Assembly: GCA_950022655.1 (NCBI GenBank) | Contig: OX465587.1 | Span: forward strand, 24,369,716 to 24,433,715 | Source: Alentia gelatinosa | Lineage: Eukaryota > Annelida > Polychaeta > Phyllodocida > Polynoidae | DNA: 64,000 nt | Reading direction: 5' to 3' | Shown here: positions 9,851 through 21,373 of the stretch, in pieces | Layout of the letters: every line of letters starts with the position of its first letter | Position numbering within the stretch: the stretch's first letter is position 1 | The notes under the pieces: model-generated | The model's database searches: none | What the model was told of the DNA's origin: nothing | Seen by the model: the letters and a program-made list of their open reading frames with translations, nothing else | Translations under genes and position numbers: made by a program

Positions 9851-9918
9851 TATAGTAGAACCCCGTGTAAGGGTGGCCCGGTAATTTTGTACACCCCGTG
9901 CAACAGGACACCCTGTGG
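9851..9918. mobile_element. Fragment of pogo-like MITE end
   Basis: TATAGTAGAACCCCGTGTAAG matches the end of the elements at 34608 and 63015 (CAGTGGAACCCCGCGTAAG); a degenerate GGACACC follows near 9907. No matching second end seen. Confidence 0.5.
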
Positions 9919-11282
9919 AAAAGAATCTAGTATACGCCCTTATATATACGGGATGGGCTCATCTTCCCTTGTATTGCTGAGGGTTAGGTTCTTTGTTTGG
10001 TATGAGGGGCTTAGGCAAATTATAACTGTCATATGTTTACTAAAACCATACAATGCCTTCAATATTGCCTTGGTTTTACTGCCTTTCATCTTTCACTTGG
10101 GATCTAACAAAGGTCCTAATCAGTACTCGCTATCACAGTGTGTTACGTATTTGGCTTATGGAAATTGCACATACTAATCGTATATAGAAATAGTTTCTGG
10201 CCGATAATGTAGATCCCATCAACAATGTACAATGCTCACCGTTTTATGGGACATTTTCTGTTTATCATTAAACATACACAACATCTACAATGTACCCATA
10301 TATTGATACATTTTAGGATAAAGACAAGAAACTAAACCACACTATACTGTTCAGACCAGCAGTGCTATCTATTGTCTTTCTAAATAGGTCAGTAGATTGG
10401 TTTTGCCAGGTTGACGTTATCAGAAACAAGACAGGACACTGCAGAAATTGTCTTTTCAAATGACCTACGAAGGACTGCACCACTTTGCAACAGTTGGCTC
10501 GGCGAAACCAACACGGCAAGTCGGGGAGAATTAACGCTATCATTAACAGTCCCCGATAAAATACAATGGCGAATCAAACCTGGGATCTTGTCATTGGAGA
10601 CTTGTCATGGCGATTAATTTAATTCTTCCGGGTTGTAGTGATCTGGGACATGTCCCTGGTAACCAAGACGACGGCACGTCTACCTGCCCCGTCAATGATT
10701 AGGGGAACAAAGAGATAGCACCAACTGCGGCACCCATCACAACTGCTTTAACCCCTCGATCGGCTCGACTGGTAAAACTTCAATCAAACAAAAATTGCCC
10801 TCATGACTAGGGCACGGGACACTTGCATAAGAAAGTCTCAAAGGAATGATGTCAGGGTATTATGACGTCTTCTTGTGGCAGGGAGAAGTAGGGAAGCGTG
10901 TTTTATTTCAATTGCCTCTGATGATTTTCTTGTGATGGTTATTCCTTGTCAATATTAGATTTACTCTTTCATCTGGCCACGCAAATCATTGATAATACTC
11001 ATTCCCATATTGAAATTTTATGTTTTGATGAATATGGAGTATAGTTCCAATTGGTGGAATTAAACCCAAAAATTCAAAACCTGTTGATTCTGTGTAGTTG
11101 GGATAATAGCAGTGCTTTGTAAAAACGGGGAGGGGTATGATTCTCCATCCGAAACTCGCCCCTATACTCGCAGAGAACAGAGCAAACCTAACGCAGCCTG
11201 CTTTTCACACGAGGCCCACTAGGAGGAGCCACTCCAACCCTCGACCGTGACGTTTGTTTTTCTCTCCTGGTCCCTCTTCCAG
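9919..11282. other. Gene-free stretch
   Basis: Mixed-composition DNA without recognisable genes or repeats. The three overlapping ORFs near 10311-10617 are in conflicting frames and resemble nothing known. GC content rises after 11150 into the block holding the candidate exon at 11283. Confidence 0.45.
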
Positions 11283-11349
11283 GCCATCGGTGCGCAGCCT
11301 TTCCGAGCACTGCAACGCCTCTACTGGGAGAAGGACGACCCCGAGCAGG
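11283..11349 (+). CDS. Candidate internal exon (unrecognised protein)
   Basis: A good acceptor, with pyrimidine tract TCTCCTGGTCCCTCTTCCAG, precedes a 67-bp open segment of 22 codons, AIGAQPFRALQRLYWEKDDP then EQ. Third positions are mostly G or C, unlike the surrounding DNA. The likely end is CAGG|GTGTGTGT, a mediocre donor. I do not recognise the peptide, and no partner exons were identified; the promoter-like site at 25.9 kb lies downstream, so it cannot be this gene's start. It could also be a conserved GC-rich regulatory block that happens to be open. Confidence 0.35.
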
Positions 11350-11815
11350 GTGTGTGTACACTTGAGACAGAGTGGGGCGAGCGCCACCAGCCCCCAGCCC
11401 GCCAGGCTCCACTCCACACGACAGGGATCAGACCGGAAGACACAGCCCCATGTGTTTGAGCTGGGAAACCCGTTACAACGAAAGTTTCAGCGCCGTGCCA
11501 AGGAAAAAATACAGAGTCGCCATTTTGCCAGAAATCATGGTATCATACTAAGAGTGACTATTTGGAATGTGTCAAATGTAAAGGTTTTATTCATAAAAGC
11601 TTGACTTCATTCTTTGGATCTATATTATAGAGCTATAGTGTTATTTTTCGAAGTAAAGATACAAGTGAGGCAATGCTTACTATGTGGTCCCTACCTCTAC
11701 TAGAGGGCGGAGAATGGTGATGGCGTTGCTAATGCAATAAGGGATTGCCACCAAGGGATGATGCTTGGCTAAACTTAGGCAATGTTTTACCACATCCATC
11801 ACAGTCCTGGGGCCT

Positions 11816-12017
11816 GTTGAATAATTTAGGCTCGTACATGAAGAACCTTTTGCTGTAGGTCAACCAGACCCAGTGACAATGTGGGTCAACTTTATTTAAC
11901 ACTTATGATTAATTTTCTATCGGCTAGTACTGAGGAACGAGTGCTTGAATATTGTTAAATGATAAGCCACGTAGGAGGTATCCTTGTACCCGATACTTTC
12001 AAAGACAACAGACCCCT
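11816..12017. mobile_element. Family D inverted-repeat element, degenerate copy
   Basis: Starts CCTGGGGCCTGTTGAATAA and aligns along its length with 19686-19911, sharing CGTACAT, GACAATGTGG and GTACTTTC-type blocks. The right end is eroded (ACAGACCCCTG). Non-coding. Confidence 0.65.
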
Positions 12018-12408
12018 GATCTTTCTATATTCCTGCTTTTTGTGAAGTTTGTTCCTTCTGGTTTCAAACTTTTCATCAAACTATAAGTTCGTCACTTGTC
12101 TCTGTCAGGGGCACAAGGAGACTTGGTGAGACCAAGAGGTATCGTTTTATTGGCTAGGGTGTTCCCATCTACATTGGTCCCCTCTCCTTCCTATCACGGG
12201 AGTGCATTCCTTTCCTCTCTCCCTCGTCTCTGGGTCAAATGCCGTCGGGTCTTCTCGCAAACGCAAAGAGTACTACACAATTCCCGTCACCACCGGCGCC
12301 AAACTGCGCAGTCTGCCACGCTGCTATAGGCCCCGCAGAACCCGAAAGAGGGCAGCACTGCTGCGGGGCGCCCTCTCGTGAGATGAAAGGAAACTCGCCG
12401 CATCATCA

Positions 12409-12418
12409 GCAGACGACA
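12409..12418 (+). promoter_or_regulatory. Recurrent 10-mer GCAGACGACA, copy 1
   Basis: Exact copy in a GC-rich island (context CATCA-GCAGACGACA-AATCAC). One of six exact plus-strand copies in the window. Function unknown. Confidence 0.4.
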
Positions 12419-14188
12419 AATCACAGCCCCGGCCGGCGGCAGCGAGACACTCGATTGAGCAGTGACATCAAATATCAATATAAAAATTTAATGTCTCCAT
12501 CCTGTGGCCTGAGGGACCATTTGTTCCACATCTTTGCACGGCTGATCAATGGCCGATTGGAGCCGAGAAGTGGGTAGCATGGTTAGAGCTGACCCGAGTG
12601 GCTGAGAGAGCAGGCGGGTGGATTTGTGGGATGTCGGTCGTCTAGTATACGTAGGGCGGCTGCAGGTTTGGGAGCACGTCGGTTGAACCCACACAGCCTC
12701 AGGCAATGTTTGCACAACTGTTCGTCTGTTAGATCTCTGGTATCGGGGTTCAAAGGACAGGCGAGACCCGGTCCCCGAGTCTTTTGATTGTTGCTAGTGT
12801 AGATCTTTACCAAAACATAACATTCAAAATGACCAATCATCGGATCTTATATACACTAAAGGATACTGCAAGATATGAAAGAAGTAAATATTTGTTCGAT
12901 ATAGTTACATATTCATTATTCCCTTCCTCTGGTGATTTAAGTTTATGGCCAAAACATTGCGGAGGCAGTGATTGCTACACTCTGGCGATCCCACTGGTGG
13001 AACACTGAATGTATACCTCGACGATAGGACCTTCAGGAATGTATTAAGCCATGGATTTCTCTTTACATGCTACCATAATGTTGGGTTCAAATAAATCGCA
13101 GGCCCCTTTGATCTTTACATAATTAGGCCTAAATACTGGTAAGACTTCCAAGTTGGCCTACTTCCTCACAGCAAATACTCGGAAAGAGAAGGATTTAACG
13201 CCAATAAAACCTCTAGTTCAAATCTCTTTGTATCGTGAATGGGATATATAAGATCAGCAAGGCATATCGCTCGCTAAGAAGGCATTGCAAAGGTGTGAGT
13301 ATGTCCGACTGAGGCTGTGGGATCGTCACTGTAGGCTTAACTACACTGGTGTGATGCCACCATGGTCACCGATTTTACTGCCTTGAATTGTCAGTTATCA
13401 ATAAAGAACACTCGCGTCCTATCAACGTGACGGATTCAGCTCTACGTAGGCAATACAATACAGATCCTAGCAAGAACGGATAGTATATTTATACCATGGA
13501 CAGCACGGTATACAACCAAGTCTGCGTACATAAACATACGTGTGTGTGTGATGTAATATAACAGGAAGAACAGGACCTATGGAAGCAGTATCACACGTAT
13601 CAATCAGCAAAATCGGTGACTCATGGATGATCACTCATTGTCTGCGTCTCGACGTCAGCTCTTATCTGAGTTTACCTGATAAATAACAACCGACCACAAG
13701 ACGGTACCGCGCAACGACCAAAGCTGCAGGAACGCCGCCCACAGGAAGATAAGCCCCAACTTCCGCTAAAAAGGGGACTAAAACTCACCCGTTACAATTT
13801 GTCTCGTTACGACTGGGAGCGGTGATAGGGGAGTGCGGCCAGGGGTGTTGGTGATGCTGGTGGCGCCGGCCTGTCACCCACATCCATCAGTATCTATCGG
13901 GCAGGGACAGGCAGGACTGACACCAGCCATTTCCTTCCACAGAGATCAGTCTGTAGCGTTACGATAAACAAAAAATCAAATACAAAAGAACAGAGGAAAC
14001 CAAACCAGGAAATTTCAATAAGAACACAACTACGATAAGAAAATATAGATCATCTTCTGAAATGTGAAAGGGACACAGTTGACAATCGAGTACTTTCATG
14101 TGGGCGTTATTGTTTATACTTATTCAGTCCTAACATACATCTCCCCAGAAATGGTCAAAATAAAGTCTCCAAGGCAAACGGATTTTAA

Positions 14189-14198
14189 GCAGACGACA
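14189..14198 (+). promoter_or_regulatory. Recurrent 10-mer GCAGACGACA, copy 2
   Basis: Context A-GCAGACGACA-TTCTTCCC, followed by a CGCGCGAGC-rich island. It shares the extended form AGCAGACGACATT with copies 3 and 5. Confidence 0.4.
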
Positions 14199-15323
14199 TT
14201 CTTCCCTTAAGGATGAATCCCGCGCGAGCAAGGCCAGCCACAGAGCCGCGCGTAAAGAACCTTCTATGGTATTCACTGCTGATGCACAGTGAAGGGGAAA
14301 GATTAAAAAGAACCTCGATAAATGGCGGATAACAGGACGTCATTCGATTGTAGCCAGTCGGCAGCCAGTGCTGTTTTACACACATAACTATAATTGCACT
14401 GGGCGTCCGGATAAAATGGTTTTGTCGTTTTCTTTCACAGATTAAATCGATGTCTTTGATATAATCTCCTATAACGCTGGGAAGCTGATTGTATCGTGCA
14501 CTTTCAATTTAAACCATAAAACATTCCTTTCAGCTAGAGCCCTTCATTTTGTGGAGGGGGACTTTTTATCGACGTAGCCTTTTTTTTCTTTGGTGATGTC
14601 TATATACTCAAGGAACTCTTAATTATCACAACACAGCATGGGACCAGACTGGCTTAAGGACACAAGCGAGCAGAAGCGCCCCATCTCACGAGAATCAAGA
14701 GCCTTATAAATTCACGGTATCTCTCTTAAAACAAAAATCATGCCGTCGCAATGCGATCGAAGATTGGCCTCACCGACACAAGGCACTGTACTTTCACTCA
14801 GGGGGTCCTCAGCAAAACCAAGTGAGGCAATTTTCTCTGATTAAAGACGCTCACACCTCAGTGTAGTAGCCGCCTACTCACTCATGTAAGAAATATAAAT
14901 GAAGGAGAAAAAACATCATCGTGAAATAAAAAAGGGCATAAAACCTGCTTGAGACCTTCCCCCACCCACCCACCCTACCATGGCTCTTGATTGAATCGGG
15001 TGAATTAACATAAGCCGCGTTAAAAATCACAAGTCGCCGAGGGAGGCGGGTAGGGTTTTATCAGTGATCAATGGAGGAATGTGGCGGCCACCACAGTCGT
15101 GGTTACTCTTAGCGTCGGGCTTCTCCCGGCCGACCTGCACCCGATGAACGTACGCCATCAGAACAGCCCGACGTCCCAGTCCGCCACGCTCAAATTATGA
15201 TCAACTCCTCCCACCCACCGCCCGCCATCACAGCGTACAAAGCGACTGAAACGTTTTTACCTCAAAGTATGGTGGTCGCCTTGGAGGTTAAGAAAAAAAA
15301 CACAACATGGGAGTAAGGGCGTA

Positions 15324-15350
15324 GGGGCGGGGCGGGGGCGGGGAGGTGGG
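15324..15350 (+). other. Strong G-quadruplex motif
   Basis: Four runs of four or five G separated by single C residues (GGGGCGGGGCGGGGGCGGGG), followed by a further GGG. It also forms stacked Sp1-type GC boxes. It lies in a GC-rich island. Confidence 0.7.
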
Positions 15351-17185
15351 TGAAGCTTAGTGACACTGCTGCCGGAGTGAAGGCAGCTTGTGAGCATCTG
15401 AACCGATAGAAATACGAAGGAATTCACCGCTACGAGCGCTGTCTCCTCCCCCACAACCACGGTGCTCATGCGCAATGACTCTAGGTCGAAATTTCCGGTT
15501 GATATCGCATCGCATCGAGCCATCTGGCGGACAAGGGCCGAACCATGGTGGCGGAAATGGGGATGCTATATTCGTAGAATATCCGCCTTTTATCGCTCAC
15601 TTTTGCGTTCACCAGAAAACCTTATTTCCGATGCTGTCGACTGAACTCACATCAGTGATTTTCCTTTCAATAGACAATCAATGTCCGCTACACATGTGTG
15701 AACAACATAAAAAGAATCCTCTGGGTCTGCATTCCACAATAATTAGACTGTAAAATGGGAGCAGCTTGTCTGATATGGCATTGTTCTGGGATGTAGCTCA
15801 GCCCCCTGTAACATCTCAAGTGAGACTGGCGTGCGGTAGTAAACGCTAGATTATCTTCGCTTGCTCTCCACTCTCAGCTACATCTTGCGATTTTCGCATT
15901 CCGCAGGTGGCATATAGTAACAGTCAGACTCACTCCCAGTTCACCAGGCAGGACGTAGATAGCCCACAGCGCCGCCAGGGGTCTCTGAACGCCGATGAGT
16001 GGGCCGAACGTAAGCACCTACTAACTACACGCGTGATGGTTGTAAGGGGTTGGGGGCCTGCTTGGAGGACGGCACGAGTTTTTCTGTTTATTTTGGGCAG
16101 ATCTGGAGGTGTGGCAGACTTGGGTGTGCGCTGGGGAGGAGGGTCCTGCCATCAGAGTTAATATACAAACCCACAGGAGGGACCCGATCTCCATACACTG
16201 AGCAGCTCAGTGGGGCTTAGGGCGGCTTTAGATTTCTGCGAGTCCCTCAGTAGCATGTGAGCTGGTCTGGAAGACCTGGAACTAGGTTCTTTTAAAGATA
16301 CCATCTCTATACAGAGGGATGATACTATGGAATAACCTAGATAAGAAGACAGATAAGACAGAAGATTGTACTCTTATTTCCTTCAAGTGGTGGATTATAT
16401 GCAAAGTGTATGTACAATTTCTCGTATGTAAGCATGGGTTGATGCAAGGGTATACTGGTCACTATTAGGTATTCCCATGCACCTACGCATAGTTTATATG
16501 TTCACATCCTCTCGTACTTCATATTCTCTTCTCTCTTTCTGATACGTATATATGAGAATAACTCTGATTATTTCGAGACATGTAGAAACTGTTCACCAAT
16601 GTAGCCACTTTATGTCGTTCATAAATAATAATGCAGAGTTAAGACCAAGTAACCTTACATGGGGTCTAAACAGACCCCATATAATATATATGTCAGTATT
16701 TCGAAATGTTCAACAGGAAACACCGTCTGTGTATTGCATCATGCCTCATTCTTACATCACAAATATTGTTAAACTTTTAATTTATTCTGGTTATAACGAG
16801 TGAAGAAGACTTTTAACCCCCACCTCTGTAAATCTCTATTTTTACACCCATACCCTTACTCCCCGTGCTACGTTCAGCTCTGTATACAAATTCCGGGGAA
16901 CTTCTACCTCAACGCCCACGTATTGTGAATATGTTGCGTTTTACAGTAAGTGTGGCTCGGAGATGTGGAGACAGGCGTCGACGGTCGACCCGAAGTGGCC
17001 ACGCCATTTTCCTCGTACGACCACGCCATGTACGGATATCGACTGCTCCAGATAAGGCGCCGCGCAACAGGAACGCAATCGGAACCGATAGGAGGGGGGA
17101 GGGGGCTGTCTGGTCCGCTTCAGTGGACATACGGCTGTTGCATGCGACATGCTCGCTTCATGTTCACGTCCCAGGTCCCAGTCGT

Positions 17186-17234
17186 CACGTGCATGGCGCT
17201 TTGAGCCAATCAGGATACAGGGAATAGTCACGTG
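17186..17234. promoter_or_regulatory. CCAAT box between two CACGTG E-boxes
   Basis: CACGTG at 17186-17191 and 17229-17234 flank GAGCCAATCAG (CCAAT at 17206-17210), a full NF-Y-type site, at the end of a 300-bp CpG-rich block. Proximal-promoter-like, but no transcript start or exon was identified. Confidence 0.4.
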
Positions 17235-17413
17235 GGGTAGTGCTGGGTAATGTCTACATTGTACGGGGGAAACACGAGAGAACTGCATCTTGAGGCTAGT
17301 TGTTAGATTGTGAGGCAGTTCCCCTCGGGATAAAGTCTCCATCATAGATGTGCCAACGTCCCATTGGCTATTTACCCCGCTGTAATATATCATATACATG
17401 TATATAATATATA

Positions 17414-17554
17414 GACAATAATCGATGGTTTTGTGGACAGGCGGCCGTAGACCACGAAAGACGCGTAGTAATACCCGAGCGCTAGCGCGTGTATTACGAC
17501 GTTAACCTCGAGTGGTGTGCAGAGTCGCCTGTCCACAAAACCATCGTTTGTTGC
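17414..17554. mobile_element. Family C foldback hairpin, copy with private arms
   Basis: A near-perfect palindrome of about 140 bp. Outer arms CGATGGTTTTGTGGACAGGCG and its complement enclose the family core CGCGTAGTAATACCCGAGCG...GTATTACGACG. The core is shared with copies at 18945, 41825, 44887 and 54919, but the outer arms are not. Confidence 0.75.
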
Positions 17555-18544
17555 ATTTATTATCCATCTTTTTGAATAAATTAAATCCAGTAATTGCCAT
17601 ATTAAAGGGTAATTGCCATTTTAAAGGGTATAACAATAGGGACTGCTCTAAAGCAAAAGGGTTTATTTTCCCGTAAACCATGGTTTTGAGGCCATATATC
17701 ACAGGTTTGAATCTGTATACCACAGTTATGGTATCTGACAGGTTTTATACATTCTCAATGGGAGCTTTATATACGATGGATAATACTTTAGTACGTTGTA
17801 GAGCAAGGTCTTCCCAGATGTGCAAAAAACATCAACACAAACACTAGTCATATAGAAGAGAACTATCGTGTCGTTTCCAGCATTGCTAAATGATAAACTT
17901 TGATTTAGATTGTAAATGGCTGTTTTTGCCAGATTCCCCAGAGTACCATTTTGTCTTTTAGTAGTGTGTCTGCAATTACTTAATAAGTTAGTGGAGGAAT
18001 ACTAACTATTCCACAGATCAACAGCTTCAACATAGAGAATATCTAGTGATTGGAGGCGAATTTATTGCTATTTTTTGTAGTGATATGATGGGCGGCCTAG
18101 TGCAACTCTATGAGGAATTGGCTTCTATAAATGCCTTTCGGAATGATAATTGTTTACGTACGTGGTAGGCCACTCCTCCTAGTGACAACATGACAGATAT
18201 GAACGAGCACGTATAAGAGCAGGAAACGACCATAAAAGACTCAGCGCACATTTTGCCATGAGTACCAGCAGCGAACGACCTTTCAAAGCTGCCACGGGTA
18301 AGGAGGTGGGGGTAAGTTGAGGGCAGGGCGGTCGCTGGCCTTATTGGCCATTCTTCTGGTGTTTTCAAACCGATCCATACGCCATGCAGCCGACCGTAAA
18401 GCCGCGGCCAGCCGGACCCAGCGAAGGGCGGCGCCGTATGGGCAGCTGGTGCTGAGCGAGCGTGATTTATAGGTAATTACTCTCTCCCTATATAAGCTAA
18501 TATCAGTGTATTAATGCGCTGGCATGCCGGCTACCAGCGCAACA
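17555..18544. other. Gene-free stretch
   Basis: AT-rich to about 18280, then a GC-rich island to about 18600. The island holds TGCGCTGG...CCAGCGCA (about 18514-18542), an 8-bp-arm inverted repeat directly before the 10-mer at 18545. Confidence 0.4.
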
Positions 18545-18592
18545 GCAGACGACATTTTTGTCCGTCTTGGCATTCCCTTCAGAAAATGGCGG
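18545..18592 (+). promoter_or_regulatory. GCAGACGACA copy 3 followed by YY1-like AAAATGGCGG
   Basis: AGCAGACGACATTTTTG is followed 28 bp later by AAAATGGCGG (18583-18592), a YY1/Pho-type core whose ATG opens a 31-codon reading frame. The same order, 10-mer then AAAATGGCG, recurs at 34127-34158. I see no splice donor making the short frame a convincing first exon. Confidence 0.4.
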
Positions 18593-18646
18593 GAAGGTTA
18601 AAACGCAGAAGGCTGGGTTCGATATTTAGGCATGAACATACGGAAG

Positions 18647-18709
18647 GAGGTCATCTGCTGGAGAGTGGTGGTACGGTATGAGGTCATCGGTTGGAGAGTG
18701 GTAGTAGAA
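18647..18709. repeat. Two-copy 33-bp tandem repeat
   Basis: GAGGTCATCTGCTGGAGAGT is repeated 33 bp later as GAGGTCATCGGTTGGAGAGT; the copies differ at a few positions. Confidence 0.7.
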
Positions 18710-18944
18710 CGTTCCTTAAGGACCTCCGCTGGTTCCACTGATCCTGAGAGTTTAATCATACACCAGCTGGGTACCGGCGTTTTCCAGTCGTCGATACGCC
18801 CTCCCTCCCCGGAATGAATGCAACTACCAATGAAAACCGAACGTCTTCTCAATTCATGCGACGTTTTATCGTGTTGAACTTAAAATGATTCACACTATTG
18901 ATCTGCTTCTGATTGTTACCTTCTTGCGCTTTGCTAGTGTCAGC

Positions 18945-19250
18945 TTATTATCATCCACCTAATACAAAGTGTCCATAGAAAACACGTAGGCAGCGTGTAT
19001 GGACATACCCGGCGCATACGGATATGTTGTATGCTCCGGGTGGCGCATACGGAAAAATAGTGCGTATGGAAAAATAGTGCATAACTAAAACGAACTGATA
19101 TCGACATGTCACTTGTGCAGAAAAGGTCCTGCATTGTTTGTATGCTCCGAGGAGTTGACTCTACGCAATATACTCGCATACGCTCGGATATTACTGCGCG
19201 TCAACTCCTCGGAGCATACAGCCGCTTGTATCTGAAACCAGTCAATATTG
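18945..19250. mobile_element. Family C element, full-length copy (reverse orientation)
   Basis: Matches 54919-55249 in the opposite orientation. The TTATTATCCACC-type end, the GCATAC/CCGGG/AAAATAGTGCGTATG block and the terminal hairpin (19140-19250, arms with TATGCTCCGAGGAGTTGAC) are all shared. About 300 bp, non-coding. ORFs across it are by-products of the palindrome. Confidence 0.75.
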
Positions 19251-19685
19251 TGTATATGCTCTGGTACAAAGCCTGTAACCGTCACTGCCTTCTGGTCACT
19301 CTCTCAGATGGTAAGGTGGACAGTCGGATCTATATATATATATACATGTATGTATATAGCCCTAAAAATAGGTATACTTTCTTTTTTAATTTTTTGGATA
19401 AATGCTCTTATTTTGAGATATACATGTACAATCAATTATGTAATATAAGAATCATTTTCGATGAAGTAAAATCTAACGAAATCAGGTTCATCACATTGTA
19501 CAGAAAAAGTAGGGGGAGTACAGGTAGGAATATCATATGAAAAATTCAGATATGGTCGATTAGTGCTCAGCGGTTCAAGACCGAATTAAAAAAGGATTAA
19601 ACTAATCATGGCAACTAAAATAAAAAATTCAATGGGGTTACAGTTGATGACTGAAGTTTGAACTAGTTAGGGCGGGTTTTACGAT

Positions 19686-19911
19686 CCTTTGGCTTGTTGA
19701 ATAATTTAGCGTCGTACATAAAGATAATTTTCTGTAAACCAAAGAGCCACAGGGACAATGTGGATCAACCTCATTCCACACTTTTAAATGACCATCCATC
19801 AGCTAGGACTGTCTTAGCGAACTACCTTGAATATCATTAAACGATAACCCTCATAAAAGTCTCCTTGTAACATGTACTTTCATCGGCAAAGTTTATTCAA
19901 CAGGCCCAAGG
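19686..19911. mobile_element. Family D inverted-repeat element, complete copy
   Basis: Terminal inverted repeats CCTTTGGCTTGTTGAATAA and TTTATTCAACAGGCCCAAGG bound a 226-bp non-coding element. A second, degraded copy is at 11816-12017. It is a MITE; the superfamily was not determined because no clear target duplication is seen. Confidence 0.75.
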
Positions 19912-21276
19912 TATCAGTATACAGGTACTTAACACCACCTGCTGACCCTACCCGTCCCCAGCCCCCCGTCCACCGCCCACCGCCCACCGACCCGCTTCTC
20001 CTGCCGTCCGCCCGGAGTGATCCCCAGTAGTATGGCCGGGCTGAGGGTGGCGGGTCTGTAAGGGCGTAGACTGTTATTAAGTAAACCCTGGAGGTCTGGG
20101 TTGACTGCAGGTCATGTCTGCAGGGTATCAACCGTGGAGGAGGAAGTATCCGCCACCTGCCACTTAAGAAGGTAATCCTCTTAGCGGATATCAACAGGGG
20201 CACTGGCTGCATATCAAGATCAGCCCGCCTATCTATCTCCACGTGGATCTAGAATCAACGCAAAGAATTGTTAATGCGAAAAAAAAGTCACGATTATGTT
20301 AATAATTGTTATCTATTTCTATTCCTCGTGATTATTTTTAGGAGAAGATTTCTGTTGTTTGCAAATATTGTATATCATCCATGGGAATTTGGGAAAAATT
20401 TCAAACTTTTTTTTTATTTACCCTTGAAATTATCTACACACACGCACGGCGGTAGACTTATCATGGCACCAGCGACTTCTCATGCACAACAGACGTCACC
20501 GCAGCAAATGGTGGAAAATGATCGCCGCAGCGATGAGACTTCCCACGACGGTAAAAGTTATCAGCCTTCCTCCAGGGCGACAAGGGTGGGCGAGAACCCC
20601 GCGGGCAGGCGGCAGGCACGCCGATAATCCACGAGGAGGTGAGCAGAAGGCACTCCAGCGGCTACAGACCCCCTGACATGGATGTCACTTAAACCCAGAG
20701 CGCCCGGAGGGACAGCAAAGAACGGCTCCAGGCGTGGTGGAAAGTGGGAGAAGGGGCTGGAGAGGGCGGCGTGGGAGTACAGGAGGGGGAGTGGGTAGAT
20801 GACTGGGAGGAGGATGGGGAGGGAAGGCACACCAGTCAGATGGTCGTGGGGAAAGCGTTGCTCAAGTAATATCGAATCAGGTGGTGTGGTGTCGTTATTT
20901 TCACATGGTCCATCAGGTTGTGCATAACATGGTATCATTATTTTGGCTTTTAATCGGACATAAATGGTGACATAGTCATGACACGATTCGCAAAGAATCT
21001 GGAGCAAAGATTTCGCCATCAGGTGCCTATAATGCGATCCTAATACCCCACTATGGCAGACCGAAACGGAAATGATAATGATCCATTGATAACTGCACCT
21101 GCCACCTAGTGGAGTTAGGAGAACTTGACCCGCTTTAGATCTTCCGAACTCAAGTATCCTTTAAATACCACTGTAGATAAATACTATATTTAGTAGGAAG
21201 TATGTTAACTTAGCTTCAACTGTTGTCTTCCAGTGGGGTAAATACACAAACAGAAACCCCTTTCCCGAACCCCGAC
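19912..21276. other. Gene-free stretch with C-rich and G-rich tracts
   Basis: 19950-20010 is C-rich (CCACCGCCCACCGCCCACCG, i-motif-like). 20740-20830 is G-rich on the plus strand. 20480-20700 is a GC island. Long ORFs here follow from base skew and have no recognisable domain. Confidence 0.4.
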
Positions 21277-21373
21277 CCCATCCCTAACCCTATACTTAAC
21301 CTTAACCATAACTCTATCCATAACCCTATGCCTAAACCTAACCCTATCCCTAACCCTAGTCCTGAACCTAACT
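21277..21373. repeat. Degenerate interstitial telomeric repeat (CCCTAA)n
   Basis: Successive CCCTAA, CCTTAACC, CCATAACC and CCTAAACC units run for about 100 bp. This implies a TTAGGG-type telomere in this lineage, as in most animals except arthropods. It may mark an old repaired break or a simple CTAACC expansion. Confidence 0.6.

Larger units (their letters stand above)
12018..17185. other. Gene-free stretch with several GC-rich islands
   Basis: GC-rich islands at about 12230-12440, 13680-13900, 14990-15620 and 15900-16160 are separated by AT-rich DNA. ORFs in the islands overlap in several frames and show no family motif, so I do not call genes. A perfect small hairpin, TGGGGTCT-AAAC-AGACCCCA, lies at about 16663-16682. 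The islands look like regulatory or conserved non-coding DNA. Confidence 0.4.

Noticed and set aside
16941..17399. 152-codon minus-strand ORF
   Set aside because: CpG island open in several frames; no recognisable domain.
20561..21019. 152-codon minus-strand ORF
   Set aside because: C-rich skew product rich in P and L; no motif or splice support.
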